From Agaricus subrufescens (lineage: Eukaryota > Basidiomycota > Agaricomycetes > Agaricales > Agaricaceae): a DNA stretch of 64,000 bases. The position numbers and the translations under genes were made by a program. The DNA lies in contig CM057059.1 in NCBI GenBank assembly GCA_029945375.1, positions 2,976,001-3,040,000 on the forward strand, given 5' to 3'. Positions within the stretch are counted from its first letter, which is position 1; each line of letters begins with the position of its first letter. Of the stretch, positions 1-13,300 are shown in pieces. The notes below the pieces were generated by a model. The model ran no database searches. It saw nothing but the letters and a program-made list of their open reading frames with translations, and was not told where the DNA came from.

Positions 1-1052
1 CCGAACCAGAAAGTGAATTGGGTTTTACCACTCGGGGCTGTTCATAGGCACTGGGCTGTAATTAGGTACTCCGGAAAGACTTGACTCCAGTGAGGCTAAT
101 TCGGGTTAACGGATCGTACCTACATCTAACAAGGTCAAAGTCATCCAGCGGTTTGGTATTTTGCCATATGTCACACACTCAGTATTCAAATCCTGCCAAG
201 AGAACCAATTAATATGGCAGAACAAACACCGCCGCGGACAAAGTCGTCAAGAATTGGTGACGAAGAGTTAGCGTTACAAGAACTGTATCACTAAACGTTC
301 AAATCCTCGGAGCCGCCTTGCGGAGTAGCGCCGATAGCCTGCAACGAGGGGGGAAAAATCCGCAAAGGGAGCATCATAAGGAAGTTCTTCTGAATGATGT
401 TGTGCCCCGAGAACATAAGATCTGGTCTTAACTTTATTTGTGAGCATCGTCACAGTCGCCTCTCATTCTAAGAAAAGCCTAGCCCCTCTCCCTGAGAAGG
501 AGCGACCCCCCCCCTTTTCGGTTCCTTATCTTATCTTTATTCATAGGTGCCGTAAACCTGAGTTCAACCGTCCTTAAGGGACCTTTGAGCATGTAATATT
601 ACGACCTCTCCGTCGAGTTGACGGTAGATCGAGGTACCGGAATTCGCCATACATTAGGAAGACTCGGAAAGGTTATTGTGTCATAGGATGTCATTGGCGA
701 GGAAAGTTCCGTAGTAGTTGTCTTGGAACGCCTATGTTTAGTTCGAGCCTCCAGTAATGATTTTGATAGCAAGCGCATACCAGTTGCTTTTTTAAGATGT
801 GACCTGCTGGACGTAGAACTTCATGCAGACTTGTAATTTACGAAGCTCATAGACGTAGATCAGATTCAAATGCGAGGAAACACTTGCGTGTTAGTGACAG
901 GTTCAATCAGTATGCGAGCATAAATAGATATTGCTACTCCTTATACAACGCGTTCATGTCCGATGTTTGGAACATAGCTGTTGGCTTGGGGCCTAGATGT
1001 CCAAAATGCTGCTGGTCTCTCCCAACGCATTTTGATAGCCCAAGTAGCTCTA
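1..1052. other. Gene-free left edge
   Basis: I see no supportable gene, RNA gene or repeat here. The open frames are short and lack recognisable motifs. The right end is the region downstream of the minus-strand dehydrogenase. Confidence 0.5.
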
Positions 1053-2374
1053 TCAGTTGTCGTAATCGTAGAAACCCTTGCCGTTCTTGCGTCCGTACCA
1101 CTGCGCGTCCACCATACGTTCTAAGAGGACACTTGGGCGATATTTAGAATCGCCTGTTCCTTCATAAAGTGTCTTCTGAATAGCGAGGCACGTGTCCAAG
1201 CCAATACTGAAGTAGAGTTAGTACCGTCAGGGTCGGCGTTGGTAACACTTACAAGTCAGCTGTTCACGTCGAAAGGTAAGTTGGGTTATCATGTACAAGG
1301 GAACATGGACCTACCGAGTTGTAGCGGGCCCATTGGGTGATTCATCCCAAGCTTCAGAGTAGTGTCAATATCTTCTCGTGTAGCAATACCCTTTACATTC
1401 TCCTTAAACGCGAATTTATTGTCGGAATGTAACAAAACCGTACCTTTTCAAGGTGCATTATCGCCTGTGTTTTAAGCCGTGAGCAACGGACCATGTCAGT
1501 ATGATTGAAGGCTGTACCTCGTTGATGAAAGGCATTAGTAAAGCGTTCGATACGAAGCCAGGAACATCCTTGGAAGTAGTAACCTCTAAAATGATGTCAA
1601 AGCTTTATCAAAAATGTTAGATTAATACAAGCTTACCTTTGCCACAGGCAACAGCAAAGGCACGCGAACGATTCAAAGTGTCCTCAGAAGTTTGAAGTGC
1701 AGAAATTAGTTCTACTAATTTCTAAGCCTCCTCAGCATTGACTTGATGCTAGTCAACATGTTTCGTACCATAACAGGAACAGGATTGAAGAAGTGCAGTC
1801 CTTGAAGACGTAAGTGAGCACCCAGTCATGATTCATAAGTATTGGTGCTCACCTACAACACGACCAGCAATCTTTTGGCCTTGCTCGCTAGCTGTACTTA
1901 TACCTTCCGGGATTGCAGCAGCAGCGATTTTGGTGATACTAATGGAACTCGTGTTGGTGGCAAGAATTGCTTCAGGCTTCAGCTCAGCGGCGAATGATGC
2001 AAATATCTTTTGTTTGAGAGGAAGGGATTCAGAGACGGCCTAGGACCATATTCAGCAAAGATTCCCTTGACACGATCGAGAAAAACCGCACCCACCTCAA
2101 CGACCATGTCGACGTCCCGTAGGCCCTTCAAACTATCGACAACAGATATACGGTCCCTCGCGTCCTTTGCATCATCAGAGGTCAACCTTCCCTTGGACAC
2201 GTCTTTCGCTAGGAGCTTGTCAACCAAGGAAAGACCCTTTTTGACTTGTTCCGGAGACCGGTCATGGACCAGTACCGGTACTTTTGCTCTAAGAGCCGAG
2301 ACAAGTGCAATACCAGTTCCCATCTGGCCAGAGCCGAGAACGCCTAGTGTTCGAATTCCATGTGCAAGCGACAT
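1053..2374 (-). CDS. 3-hydroxyacyl-CoA (3-hydroxybutyryl-CoA) dehydrogenase
   Basis: This NAD-dependent enzyme oxidises 3-hydroxyacyl-CoA to 3-oxoacyl-CoA in fatty-acid or butanoate metabolism. The N-terminus has the Rossmann dinucleotide motif [11 protein letters not shown]. Later segments read [63 protein letters not shown] and a C-terminal [13 protein letters not shown] before the stop. All are standard family blocks in the right order. Splicing gives about 302 residues, the usual size for the single-domain enzyme. I infer nine exons. The LADF block requires a 7-nt exon at 1253-1259, and another exon is only 21 nt (AIMHLEK). The ATG at 2372-2374 directly precedes the dinucleotide fold. The gene looks intact. 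Mitochondrial or peroxisomal location cannot be told from the sequence; no clear presequence is visible. Confidence 0.9.
1253..1259 (-). other. 7-nt microexon of the dehydrogenase
   Basis: On the minus strand the exon reads CTGACTT. It is bounded by an acceptor ending AACAG and a donor starting GTAAGT. Together with one base before and one after, it supplies A, D and F of the conserved QLADFIGLD block. Skipping it would break the frame and remove the motif. Confidence 0.7.
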
Positions 2375-3266
2375 AGTATGAGTTCAGGAGATAAAAGAGG
2401 GCAACTCGAAATATCGTTGCATCACGGAACAACAAACATGCACAAATCAGTGCTTCTACTTTTACTCTCAGGGGCGCTGCGATAGGATCTGGACGTAGAT
2501 ATTTGGCTTGTGGCACTATCTCTTGCTCTTGGATTCACGTAACAAATGGACTGAGAATGAAGTGGCGAATACCGACGTGTCAAGAACGAGTTCTGGGCCT
2601 TGTCTTCCTCGGGCTTTTTTTGTACTTAAAGCAGCTGCTCGTTTCCGCGGGCTTGTGGCACCTTCTTGGGAACTGTCGCTTGTGGAAGACCTGTAGAACG
2701 GCTTTACGACTCACGAATCGTGTTGAATCTCGTGGCTGAATAGAAGAATGAACCTGAACACAGATTATCATCAAATCTTGAATACCTCTACGCGTTCAAT
2801 AGATCGCTTACGCCCGCCATTTGACAGATCTTCATGCCCTGTATAGTCTGTTTGGGCCCGACAGAAGCCATGCGGATAGGTCTAGATGCTTTTTATTGTC
2901 ACAGCGACGCGAAACTGAGGCAGGTTTGCTCTCATCCAGTAAAGGCTAGTACAATCTTCGCGAGCAAGCACATTCTACGAGGTTGGCCGTAAGGTCCCTA
3001 GACAATGCAACGTTCGAACCAAACTCATGGCAGTTCTCAACTACGGAGGCTTTTGATCTACAACAACTTCCTATTTGAAGATTCAAGGATAGTTTGCGCG
3101 CGCAAATATAACACGACATGCTCAAATGTATATTTTCGAATCTTTACAGGAAGCCAGATACATTCATCTTCACTATTCACAAAACAAAAACACCAAGCGC
3201 GTTTAGTTCAAGGTGACAAAGTCAATGAACCAAGTCAATGAACAATGCCACAGCGCTGAGAGGTAC
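2375..3266. other. Intergenic, nothing recognised
   Basis: This lies upstream of the dehydrogenase and downstream of the hydrophobin. Short open frames on both strands have no family motif and no consistent splice pattern. Confidence 0.45.
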
Positions 3267-3742
3267 CTAGATGTTAATGTTGATAGGGCTGCAACCCACG
3301 TTGATGAGCCCGTTCTGGAGAATATAAATCAGCGTATGTTTCCTGGTTAATTTGAGAGTTCTTACAAAATTATTGCCCTCGCAGCAGACAGGCTGAGCAA
3401 CACAGTTGTTACTTCCGCCACCGATCGGAGTGCAGTTGACTAACCAATGGTAAGATCGAGTCAATATAGTTTGGAGCGATGCTACGTACTGCCAACTTGG
3501 CCAGTAATTGTACCAAAGTCGAGGCCAAGAATGCTAAAGAGGTTAGTCATGGATTTGCTGTTGGCCTAGTGAATTGTCAGATTTGTACATATAAAACTCA
3601 GGAAAATTCAGCTTACAGATTGGACGGAGTTGCAACACTGAACAGAGCCTACGTTGCAGTTGTTGCTCGGGGGGTTTGTTGGGATCGCAGTAGCGATGGT
3701 GACTGCAGAGAGAGCAAGAGCAAGAGTAGCTTGGAAACGCAT
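3267..3742 (-). CDS. Class I hydrophobin
   Basis: A small secreted amphipathic protein that coats aerial hyphae and spores by self-assembly. The start at 3740-3742 opens an N-terminal signal peptide ([19 protein letters not shown]). The mature part has the eight-cysteine pattern: C-x6-CC, then single C, single C, C-x5-CC and a last C near the end (NVGCSPI). Four exons are needed. The acceptor ending CACTAG gives the frame [18 protein letters not shown], and the following introns join [10 protein letters not shown] and CCEGNNF to NGLINVGC. The spliced protein is about 110 residues, typical for class I. A TTTAAAA stretch lies about 85 bp upstream of the start. The gene stands alone in a gene-poor region, with no sign of decay. 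Confidence 0.92.
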
Positions 3743-6700
3743 GTTGAGGACGATTTGGCTGTGAGTTTTTGAGAAGACTGAGATGGGAGTTCGAGTCTGA
3801 GGTTCTTCCTCTACAGCCTCACCCATTTTAAAGGTTTGAAAAGCTGAGCGCCATTTTTTTCCTGGGATGTTTTCTGAGTACTTTACGATTCAATCAGGCG
3901 CCGCATGTCGATGTAGATTGACCGAACAGAAAGGTACTCCATTCGGCCCCTTGTAACGTTCGTTGTCTATACAGTCGAAACTTCACCGGGGACTCGGAGA
4001 TGAAAATTCTGTCGAAGAATAGCCTACCTACCCACGATGCCACATTCAATGCTCGTGCGGGGGCCAAGTAACAGATGTCACTTCTTTAAACGATTCGATT
4101 ACATCCAAGAAGTTAACATGTCTATTACGCTTAATTCTCCTTCCTCAAAACATAGTACTATGAGGTAGGCCATTGTCGCAAGTTCATCGCTCAAAGTAAC
4201 GCATTCTCACCATGTTGAAGGTACAGGCTCGGGAATTTTTCGTGCTGCTGCGCCTACAAGACTGAGATCACCCAGCGACATTCACCATCAGACAGACGAT
4301 AAAAATATGATTGTATTTTAAAATTAGGTTGCGCTGAGCCTAGGCGGAGTTTGACTTTTTGGTACGAGTTTGTACCGCCCCTATCTAAATTCAAAAGCCT
4401 ATTTCGGAAAGGCCTTAACGGCGATATGCGCAGCGAGGATTTAATTACGCATTTTGTACCATTCCTTCTATATCGAAAAGGGGTATTTCACCACAGAATT
4501 ACGAAGAGATAGCTGTAGTAAAGTTCACTACTGTAGCAATAAAGAGGAGGAGAAAAAGACTCGGAGAACAGACTCAATGGTTCGGTGATGTTCGAGTGGC
4601 TGACGAATTGATCATTCCTTTATGCTTTGTATCACCATAGAAGTTGTAAATCCTTCCATCCCAACATCTTACTCGACGTCAATATGAATCATAATCAGAA
4701 TCCCAAGACAGAACGTTGCTGAAAAGGATGCGCTGTTTCATTACCGAGCGCGACCGATTAGCAACAAAGTCCGCGTAAAACACTCCTGTGGCCCGTGTCG
4801 TTGGGTTAGGAAAGTTCCATAGGATGTCAAACATCTTCGTCGATTGCCGTGCAGTGATATTGACTATGAATAAACGGCTGCAGTTTATCGCGTAGTCATA
4901 CATACGCTCTGATTACACGGTCATTGACTTGGCTGTAGCTTTTCTTTTTGCCCGGGTGAGAAACGGCTTTGATGGAGAGCACATGGACTCTTTACGGTGA
5001 TTGTCCTATACCTGCGATATAATCGTGGAGAAATCGAAAGGGTAACCAGGGACGAGCGCAGTAGCTGACGCTGACGCTGATGAAAAAACCTCCATGAGGG
5101 AAGAGAAGAAGGGTTCAGCTGCGCGCGCCCGAGTATTACGCCGAAAACGATGATACGGTACATATCGAGAGGATCTGGTCAATTAATTAACTTATTAGAT
5201 GGATTTTCTTTCAACATGAAGTCATCGACGCGACGTTGAGAACGGAGGCTGCGAATTACCGAGTAGGTACAAGGACGTTGAGACCCAAGTATCATGTCGG
5301 TAGTCTGGCCCGACATTACTTCCAAAGATTTCGGGGAAACGGCGGGGCGGTGCTTGAGAGGGCCCGAAGATAACTAAGCAGGCGTCAAGGCGCTTTGATA
5401 GGTACACAGTAGCAGAAGCTACAGATACTGGGCATCTTTGGTAAAATTTGAGTAGTTGGCGTTATCAGTCAAAGTCCACAGCACGGAGGTTTGATGTTAC
5501 GACCTACTAAGATCATAGTCACGAGGACAACGCTTCTTCTCTTTTACCTATCTTGACGTACCCCAAATCCTTGAAGCGCTGAAATTCATACCCCCATACA
5601 ACCACAGTCCACAAGCACTTTTTCGAGCACGGTTTCTGCGGTCCGATAGATCTCTTGCCTGCGACCCGCTCATCGCTCGCAATCTTCACCGTGCTCAACT
5701 ACCCGAATTGAGGAGTCTGATTATCCCGACCTTCACGTACATGCCTTTTTTTTCTTTTCTCCTATCTTCTGCATCTTAGATGCTCTAGACTTGCAAGACA
5801 TAAACGGATATTTGCTAGCTTACCGAAGACAGGGTCGACTGATGATCGACGGGATGCGCTTTGGACGCACCACCCAAGTATGGTTGGTCCCAATCTCTCA
5901 CCGCCGTTGATCTCGTGAGTGAACTTGGACATTAAGCAATCGAGTGAGTTGCCGACATACAATTCCTATCCTTTGTGCTTATCTCACATCCGATACTTAT
6001 TGACACACAACTCTACGACTTCATCGGTGTGGATGTGAACTTTATTTCTCCGATCTAAAAGGAAGTTGCTGAACCCCTCAATAGGACAACAGTCCAGGGT
6101 GAGGCTAAAGAGCAAGATGGGTGGAGAGTAAGAGAAGAAATACTTGACACGAGGGGGGGATTCTTGGTTCCTCGAAACGTAAACTTAGTGCAATGAATGC
6201 TCCACGAAAAAGGAGTAACCAATTCAGTAACTAACAAGCTCAGTACGAACGACCAAGTAGCTGAGAATATGTAACGGTAAATGCAGAGGCGCTCGCAGAG
6301 TATTGAGCTACTAGTACTCTTGCCTGCTTGCAAAAAATATCCTCTGTGGCTGTTATGTCAGCGCCTATTTTGAGAGAAGTCATGTAAAGTGATGGCTACC
6401 AAAACTCATGAAAAAAAAATTGGGTTGAGGGTTTACCAGGGAAAGATATCAGAGCATTATTGGACCGGTGGTGAGGGAATTGGCGTACCCTTTGTATATA
6501 TTTAGTCTTGGTCATAAGTTTACCAAGGACCAACACTTTTGTTGATGCGCCCGTAGACTGTGCATTGATGAATCCATATGACTGGGCAGATACTACTGTG
6601 CACAATTCTGGCGCTGGAAAGATGGGTCTTTCCGCATGAATATACCGCCTGAACTGCCCCATCCTCTGCTGGAACTTCCTTCAATCGATCTGCGGAGGAT

Positions 6701-7822
6701 TACGCATTAGCCAATCATCCAACCCCAATGATCACTATTTTGTCCGGGATTAGTCTATCTCAGGCAAACGGCTAGCCAAGAGTTCTATGATTATCTCCGT
6801 CATGCAGCTTCGTCCAGGCTCATTATGATGATCTCTTCCATTGGTTTTCCATGTCTCATTGATTTGGTTCATCACTCACTAATCTATACTGGGTAATCAA
6901 TTCCATCATGACGATACTCTTCTTCTAGCTTGTAGGTCTCTAGATTCATTTTGAATCTTGTTGGAGTTGGAGTCGCGGTCTTCCATTAAGCTCCTTCACA
7001 GCCGTGAGCTCAGGAATGACGTGGGCTGTCAGTTGTTAGTGAGATCCCAGGAGTTGATTACTCTGAGTACTATTATGTCGGGCATGACGCGTGCTTATCG
7101 TGGTTTTTGATAAGCAAACTCACGTTCGCCGTATTTTCGAACTGGATAGGCCATTATTGGTGTCACTCGGACGAGACGTATCATTGATACTCGACCTTCT
7201 TCGTTTTCGGGGTGAAAGATAAGATTGCGCATATGCTGGTGGAGTCCCCACATCTTTTTCTGTCAATATGTCGAATTGCGGGTAAGTATTCGGCTCTCCG
7301 AGTCGGATTTAAGCTTTCCTATTGAATTGTAATTGATGATGAACATCATATTTGATCATTAATCCTTCCCGAGCCGTGTGCTTGTTCGGAACTCCAGTGG
7401 CTGGGTGGACTGTACTTGGAAAGTCGGACTGCTACCAGGAGGCAGCGACGGAAATAAGACGCGCTTTGCCCCGCCACGCATCTATAAACCCTCTTGGTGT
7501 CCTGGGCTGGTCAAGCACGCGACCTTGGTCGAGGAGGATATTTTAGGAATCGGCTGCGGAGTGGGGTAATATCATGATGGCTGCGTATTGCTTTGTGGCT
7601 GGAGGCGTAGCGACTACGATTTACTAGGTTATATTGTACGAGATAACGGTGTCGGTTTTGCACTGCAGTAGGAGAAGCTGTCTGTGGGCGGCGCCCGAGC
7701 GAGGCGCTTTGAAGGCGGGCGGAAAGGGCGGGACAAGCAGGGGCAAGCAGGAGCCAAACAGGGGACAACAGAGGAGACGCGATATGAAGCGCTAAGCCGG
7801 CAGACCCTGGTTAGCAGCCACC
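3743..7822. other. Long gene-poor stretch
   Basis: About 4 kb without a gene I can defend. Minus-strand open frames near 4.7-4.9 kb, 4.9-5.2 kb and 6.4-6.7 kb are 74-88 codons long and match no family I recognise; they could be unrecognised exons. The right end holds the promoter of the subtilase, including a TATAAA at 7483-7488. That box is 335 bp before the ATG, so its use is uncertain. Confidence 0.4.
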
Positions 7823-9382
7823 ATGACTCGCATACTCATATCCCTCATCGCTGTCTCGGCTGCCCTTGCCTCCCCCCTTTCTACCTCCTACAATGATTTC
7901 TCGTCCAACTCTCCCCTCTCCTTAGCTCCTCTCTTTGCAGAGCACCACCCCCACGGTACCGTCAACAACTCGTACATTGTCGTCTTCAAGAATGACGTGC
8001 CGGTTCATCTCATTGCCAAACACATGGACTTCCTCCATGATGCTCACGCAGAGGACACCCTCGTTGATGACTTGGCCGGTGTCCAGCGGGTCTATGATGG
8101 CTACCTTAACGGCTATGCCGGCCGCTTCACTCGTAACGTTGTCGACAAGCTTCGGACCATGCCCGAAGTTGCCTACATTGAGAAGGACCAGATTGTGCGT
8201 GCCACAGAGTTTGCCACTGAGGACCAAACGCAGAAGAACGCTCCCTGGGTAAGCTACAGCTCCCCACATCTGAAGGGTCCTCACTGACGTGGCTATGCTA
8301 TCTCCGTTTATTAACAGGGTTTGGCTCGTATAAGCCACCGTAACAAGCTCACTTTCTCTGTGTTCACCAAGTATGTGTACAACCCAGTCGCGGGAGACGG
8401 CGTCGATGTATACGTCATTGATACTGGTATCAATATCGCTCACGAAGAGTTCGAGGGCCGCGCCTCTTGGGGAAAGACTATCCCTCAGGATGAGGATGAA
8501 GATGGTAATGGTCATGGCACCCATTGTGCTGGTACCATTGCTTCTCGCGCCTACGGCGTCGCCAAAAACGCCAATGTCATTGCCGTAAAGGTTCTCGGTT
8601 CCAATGGCAGTGGAACCATGTCGGACGTCATCAGCGGAGTCGTCTGGGCCGCTCGCCAGGCCAAGGCCAAAGCCGTTGCTGCTGCCAAAGAGTTTGCTGC
8701 CACCGGTAAGACCAAGCACAAGGGCTCTGTTGCCAATATGAGTCTTGGTGGTGGCAAATCACAAACCCTGGATGACGCCGTCAATGGAGCTGTTGGCATC
8801 GGCCTCCACTTTGCCGTCGCTGCAGGCAATGATAACCGTGATGCTTGTACCTTCTCGCCCGGATCTGCAGAACAAGCCGTCACCGTTGGTGCTTCGACAC
8901 TCGGAGATGAGCGTGCTTACTTCTCTAACTATGGTCCCTGTGTCGACGTTTTCGCCCCCGGTCTTAACATTAAATCCACCTACAAGGGCGGTCGCAAGGC
9001 TACTGCCATCCTTTCTGGAACTTCCATGGCATCCCCCCATACCGCTGGTCTTCTCGCATATCTACTCTCCATCTACCCCTCAAAGGAATTCAACCCGACG
9101 TTCAACAAGGAAGAGCTCCTTTCAATAACCTCCGAAGTTCCTCAGACTTCCTTCGGTGATATCTATGCATTTGCCCATGCTGCGTTACCCCACTGGATCA
9201 GCTCCTTCCTCCCGGCGCCCGAACTCGTTGGTTTCGTTGCTCCCATCCCCCAACCCCCCGCGACCTTGACGCCCGCTCAATTGAAAAAGGCACTGGTCGC
9301 GCTAGCGACACCTGACAAGTTAGATGACTTGCCAGCACAAACTGTGAACTTGATCATCTTCAACAATGCTACCGACTATTGA
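7823..9382 (+). CDS. Secreted subtilisin-like serine protease (S8, proteinase K type)
   Basis: An extracellular endopeptidase made as a pre-pro-enzyme of 496 residues. It has a signal peptide (MTRILISLIAVSAALAS), an inhibitor I9-type propeptide (NNSYIVVFKND to VAYIEKDQIV, about residues 49-130) and a peptidase S8 domain. The catalytic triad is visible: Asp about 177 in VIDTGI, His about 208 in NGHGTHCAG and Ser about 378 in SGTSMASPH. The oxyanion Asn is about 313 in AAGND. One 69-nt intron (8249-8317) interrupts the NAPW/GLARISHR junction, where the mature enzyme begins. The tail after the catalytic domain is Pro/Ala-rich. The best start is the ATG in ACCATGA context. A 265-codon minus-strand frame over this gene is a shadow. 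Confidence 0.95.
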
Positions 9383-9760
9383 TACAGGGCGTCTCGTGAA
9401 TGAGGGTTTATTTTCTGTGATCACACCCTTGGTTTTTCATTGTTGCTATGTTTTCTTGTATTATAGTTGGCGGTACTTATACTTTTTTTTTAAGTATAAT
9501 TAAGCTTGTCTTGTTAGAAGACATTTCGGTCACTATATATTGCCATGCAAACAATGAATGATCAATGAGGTTTACTTGAGTTGTAGCGTTTCAAACTCAA
9601 CTCGCCCAACCTTTATCGACCCCAGTTACTGTAAGTCCGAGCTTATGTATATACTAGTCGGTGGCAGGATATCATAAGATATTCTGTTATGTTTCTTGGT
9701 GTTACCGACCGGGATAGTTACTGGGTTAAAAAAACAAAACAAAACAAGATCAAGTAAAGT

Positions 9761-9799
9761 GAAATAAAATAAAATAAAATAAAATAAAATAAAATAAAA
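9761..9799. repeat. (AAAAT)n microsatellite
   Basis: About seven tandem AAAAT units, preceded by A-rich imperfect units from about 9728. This is a simple-sequence tract about 380 bp downstream of the subtilase stop. Confidence 0.9.
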
Positions 9800-10112
9800 A
9801 TCAAAACTAATTTAAGCAATCTCTTAGAACAATTTCATAGAGTACAATGGAGGCAGTAATGTCTTGGGCCTGGCTAATAGCATCGAGGGAGGGAAGGCTG
9901 TGTAGAGGCTAAGGATACATAAGCTTTTCCTGTGCTTGACTATGGGGTTATGTGGGAGCGGGCGCTCGAGGCAGGCGCCCGCTAAATCTTTGAATCCGAA
10001 TTTATTGCGCGACGCTCGAGTATACGAATAGATGGCTATCTGTCTGCTAATAGTGAATGAACTTCAAAGACATGGTGGATGGAAGACTCTATTTCACTGG
10101 ATGGCTTGTTGG

Positions 10113-10367
10113 TTTAGAAAATCTCAACGTGCTATAAACCTTAATTAGGTTCGGACTTCTAGCATGTGAGATCGCAGACTATGCAAACAGAAGATTGCCC
10201 ATGATGCCGTCTTTTCCCTCCCACAAACCAAATTCGAGGGGAATAATTTAGAAAATCTAAACTTGCTACAAACCTTAATCAGTCTCGGTCGAAGAATTAT
10301 AGACTGTGTTCTTGATGGAAACAGAAAAGCCCATTACGCCGTTTTTTTCCTCTCACAAACCAAATTG
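10113..10367. repeat. Diverged two-copy direct repeat
   Basis: Unit 1 (about 10113-10235) and unit 2 (about 10247-10367) share TTTAGAAAATCT at the left end, AAACCTTAAT next, and CTCACAAACCAAATT or its close variant at the right end, with indels between. They are about 120 bp each and adjacent. I see no open frame or terminal structure that would make them a known element. Confidence 0.65.
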
Positions 10368-13300
10368 AAGTTGACTAGAACACGCTGAACATTCATCCGG
10401 TACAATTTTATTTAGGTCACCTGTGCCTGTTATAATGACGTGAAAATATGTCATTTGACGAAGGTGGTCACTGGTGAGTGGAGAAACACTGCTTTTATAG
10501 ATTAATTTGTACAAATCTAGCATAGGTTATAGTGTCCTATAGCGCCCTGAGGACTATAAATCTTACGCACAGTTTTTTAGTGTGTGAAGCTACAATTAGC
10601 TGGGTTTGCAGTGTCGAAATTTTGGGAGGGACGGGGGCAGGGCTCTCCGGGATTCAAGAAAGCGGTCGGCTCAGTAGTTGGCGAGGCCCGATTTGGGTAA
10701 CGGATTGTTCCGGTGTGCAAAAAGATTTCCTTTTATGTGATTTAGAATCTAAAAATGGTCTGCGGTAAGTCACCCACTTCCTGACCCGAAGGTAAGAGAG
10801 TCTGGAGAAATCTCTAGCGCGAAGTTGGATGTAGCACATGAGGCCTTATACCACAGCCCACCCTGTAAATTTCTACTTCCCTCTCCTACGAGCAAATCGC
10901 AATTATAACCGATCGAGGAATTTGATCTCTTCGGAGCACTGTTGCTAAATGTTCGGAATCATTCAAGGAAAAAAACAAGAATGCATGGTGAAGTAAAACG
11001 TTACGCGTGACGCTTGAAGGCTGAACCAATGAGCAGAAATGCGATGCTCGTTATCGTGGCAGGTTCTAGTGCGGTGAAAAACGATGAGAAGGTATTACAG
11101 TCTAAGAAAAGTTCACGAGGATACACACGACTCCCGCAAGACCTGGTCGAGAAGACCAGACCAATAATCACTGACTCGAATGGGCAGTGTTAGATGAATA
11201 CAAATGGCTTTACTCGCTTAGCGCCGCGTGCCCCGGTCTCTCGGGCTCTTCAAGTGGTGTTGGAACAGAAAGGAAAAAGGCATAGTTAGATATCGAGATT
11301 ATTCACTCTTCGCATACTCCACGGTCGGTGCGTAATGGTTAACGCTCATCCGTATTTTTGGGATCGCTCAATAGTTTTCCAAGATCAGATGTTTTTTTTT
11401 CCGTTCGTTTTTCTGATGTAATTTATCGTTTGTCCGAGTCTCTCGCGCATCAGCTATGATAATCCGAATCTCTAGTGAGGTCCATCAGTAGAGTTCTCTG
11501 ATTCGTTCCGATCTCTTTGTGGTTTCGATTTCGTAAATTCCGAGAACGTTTTGTTTCCACAAAAACTCAAACGTACCTGTTCTAGGGGGTGGAAGTGAGG
11601 TTGGATCGGATTTCGTCGGATCGCGGTCTCTGAAAACAAAAAGTTTATACAACGTACTGTGGTGGCATCAACTTGAGTGAGGTCAGGGTTAATTTACTGA
11701 TTGCCGGTGACATCAGTGTACTAGTATAGTTTTGAAACACATGATCAAAAGAGCATAAATTTAGAGTCGGCGTCAGAATACCGGATTCTTTAGACTAATT
11801 TGAACGATGGTGATCATTTTGATGATGTGTTATCGCATTTTTCTCTCGCGGAGATATGTAAGAGTGGCCTTGGCTTGAAGTTATTAGGGTTCTGTCATGT
11901 CGCAATGCTGAATATGGAGCTTGAATGAGGTGAAGAAGTCGGCATCGAGGGAGGTAGGTCGGTCCTGTGACTCTGTCGCGTGAACCGACGAAGTCGGGGA
12001 AGAGAAAAACAACTCCGCGATGATGAACCTCAGGGTGTTTCGCCGAACGTATAACTCTACAACCGGCATTGTTGCACAGAAAACCATATCTAACAAGTAC
12101 AAATCCTTTGTTTTTTCTGCCATCAAACTTAAATGATCTAAGACTACGGTATTCGGTGCGGGAGAGCGGGTGCCCGACTTTAATATCCGTGACTTCAACT
12201 TCTCATCCGAGTAAGAGATTATTTCGTTTCGTCCCTGGAAGCGAGTACTCTCCCCCTTCGTGTTCATCGGAATCGACTAGTGTTCGTTTGTTTGCACCTG
12301 TGGTCCGGCTGGGAGAGTAATCCTCGAAACACCTCGATACAGAACCTCAGTATCATCAGTGGGAGACAATAGTATATGGAGATATCGTCTATTTTTGGCT
12401 GTGATCCGCCAAGGATCGATCATGGCTTGACATCGATAGCACATGTCTAGTGCTTGAGCTTTCATAGACCTGGGAGGTCTAGATCTTAGGCTGGTCCATA
12501 GGTATGGGTCCTGGGAACAATCGCGTGCACAGGTAGCTCGATTCTATACCTTCAAAATCTAGAAGGGCAATTCACTTCGACTCCCAGCGTGGCCGGGCGC
12601 TCAGAAGATCTCGACACCATATGACTATGAAGATCGCCTGATTCATTAAATGAACTGTTTCCACCAACTCCAAAAGCTTAAGTCTGTGATACAAATACGA
12701 TGACGTCTGCCATGGACTACTGATTTCAGAAGGCCCTCTCCCTCATGAAACCGCGAAAAAATCGTGTGTTGTGGGATCGAGCTTGGTCCCATATGGAAGA
12801 TGCTCTCTAGTGATAACTATTGCATCTGTCGCTCTCTGGGTGGAACATTTTAACCGTGCAGTAACTGCTTCCTGGCTTTCCTGTTATTGGCATGGTTGGA
12901 AGATGGAGATGCCAGATCGTATGGTTGGAAAATCGATTGCCACGGACTGAAAATTTGACCTCTTCCATCGGAACCCCAAATTTCGGTAGTATGAAAACCT
13001 CGTATAATTAAGCGTCTGACCTGAAGTAGTAAGAATTTTCTCGGTACTAATACCCTCATAAGCCTTGCTACTGCATTTGTGAATCTGCTAAATGGTGCTA
13101 TAGCGACAGTAATGACAAAACACTTTTATGTTTGATATTCGGTTGAGTAATAGTTTCATAGCACACCCTGCTCATAAACTGACTCGGTTGAGGATACTGC
13201 ATAAGTCAATGGAGTGCAAGGGTCCGTCAATTTTTAGTCGGCCGAAAATACACCCGAGGCACTCATTGATTACAGCGATCGGATCTCGGCAATAACAGTC

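Noticed and set aside
7922..8719. 265-codon minus-strand frame over the subtilase
   Set aside because: It is antisense to a protease with complete catalytic motifs and has no motif of its own; a shadow of codon bias.
11884..12267. 127-codon minus-strand frame as a gene
   Set aside because: No motif, no splice pattern and no neighbour support; could be chance.
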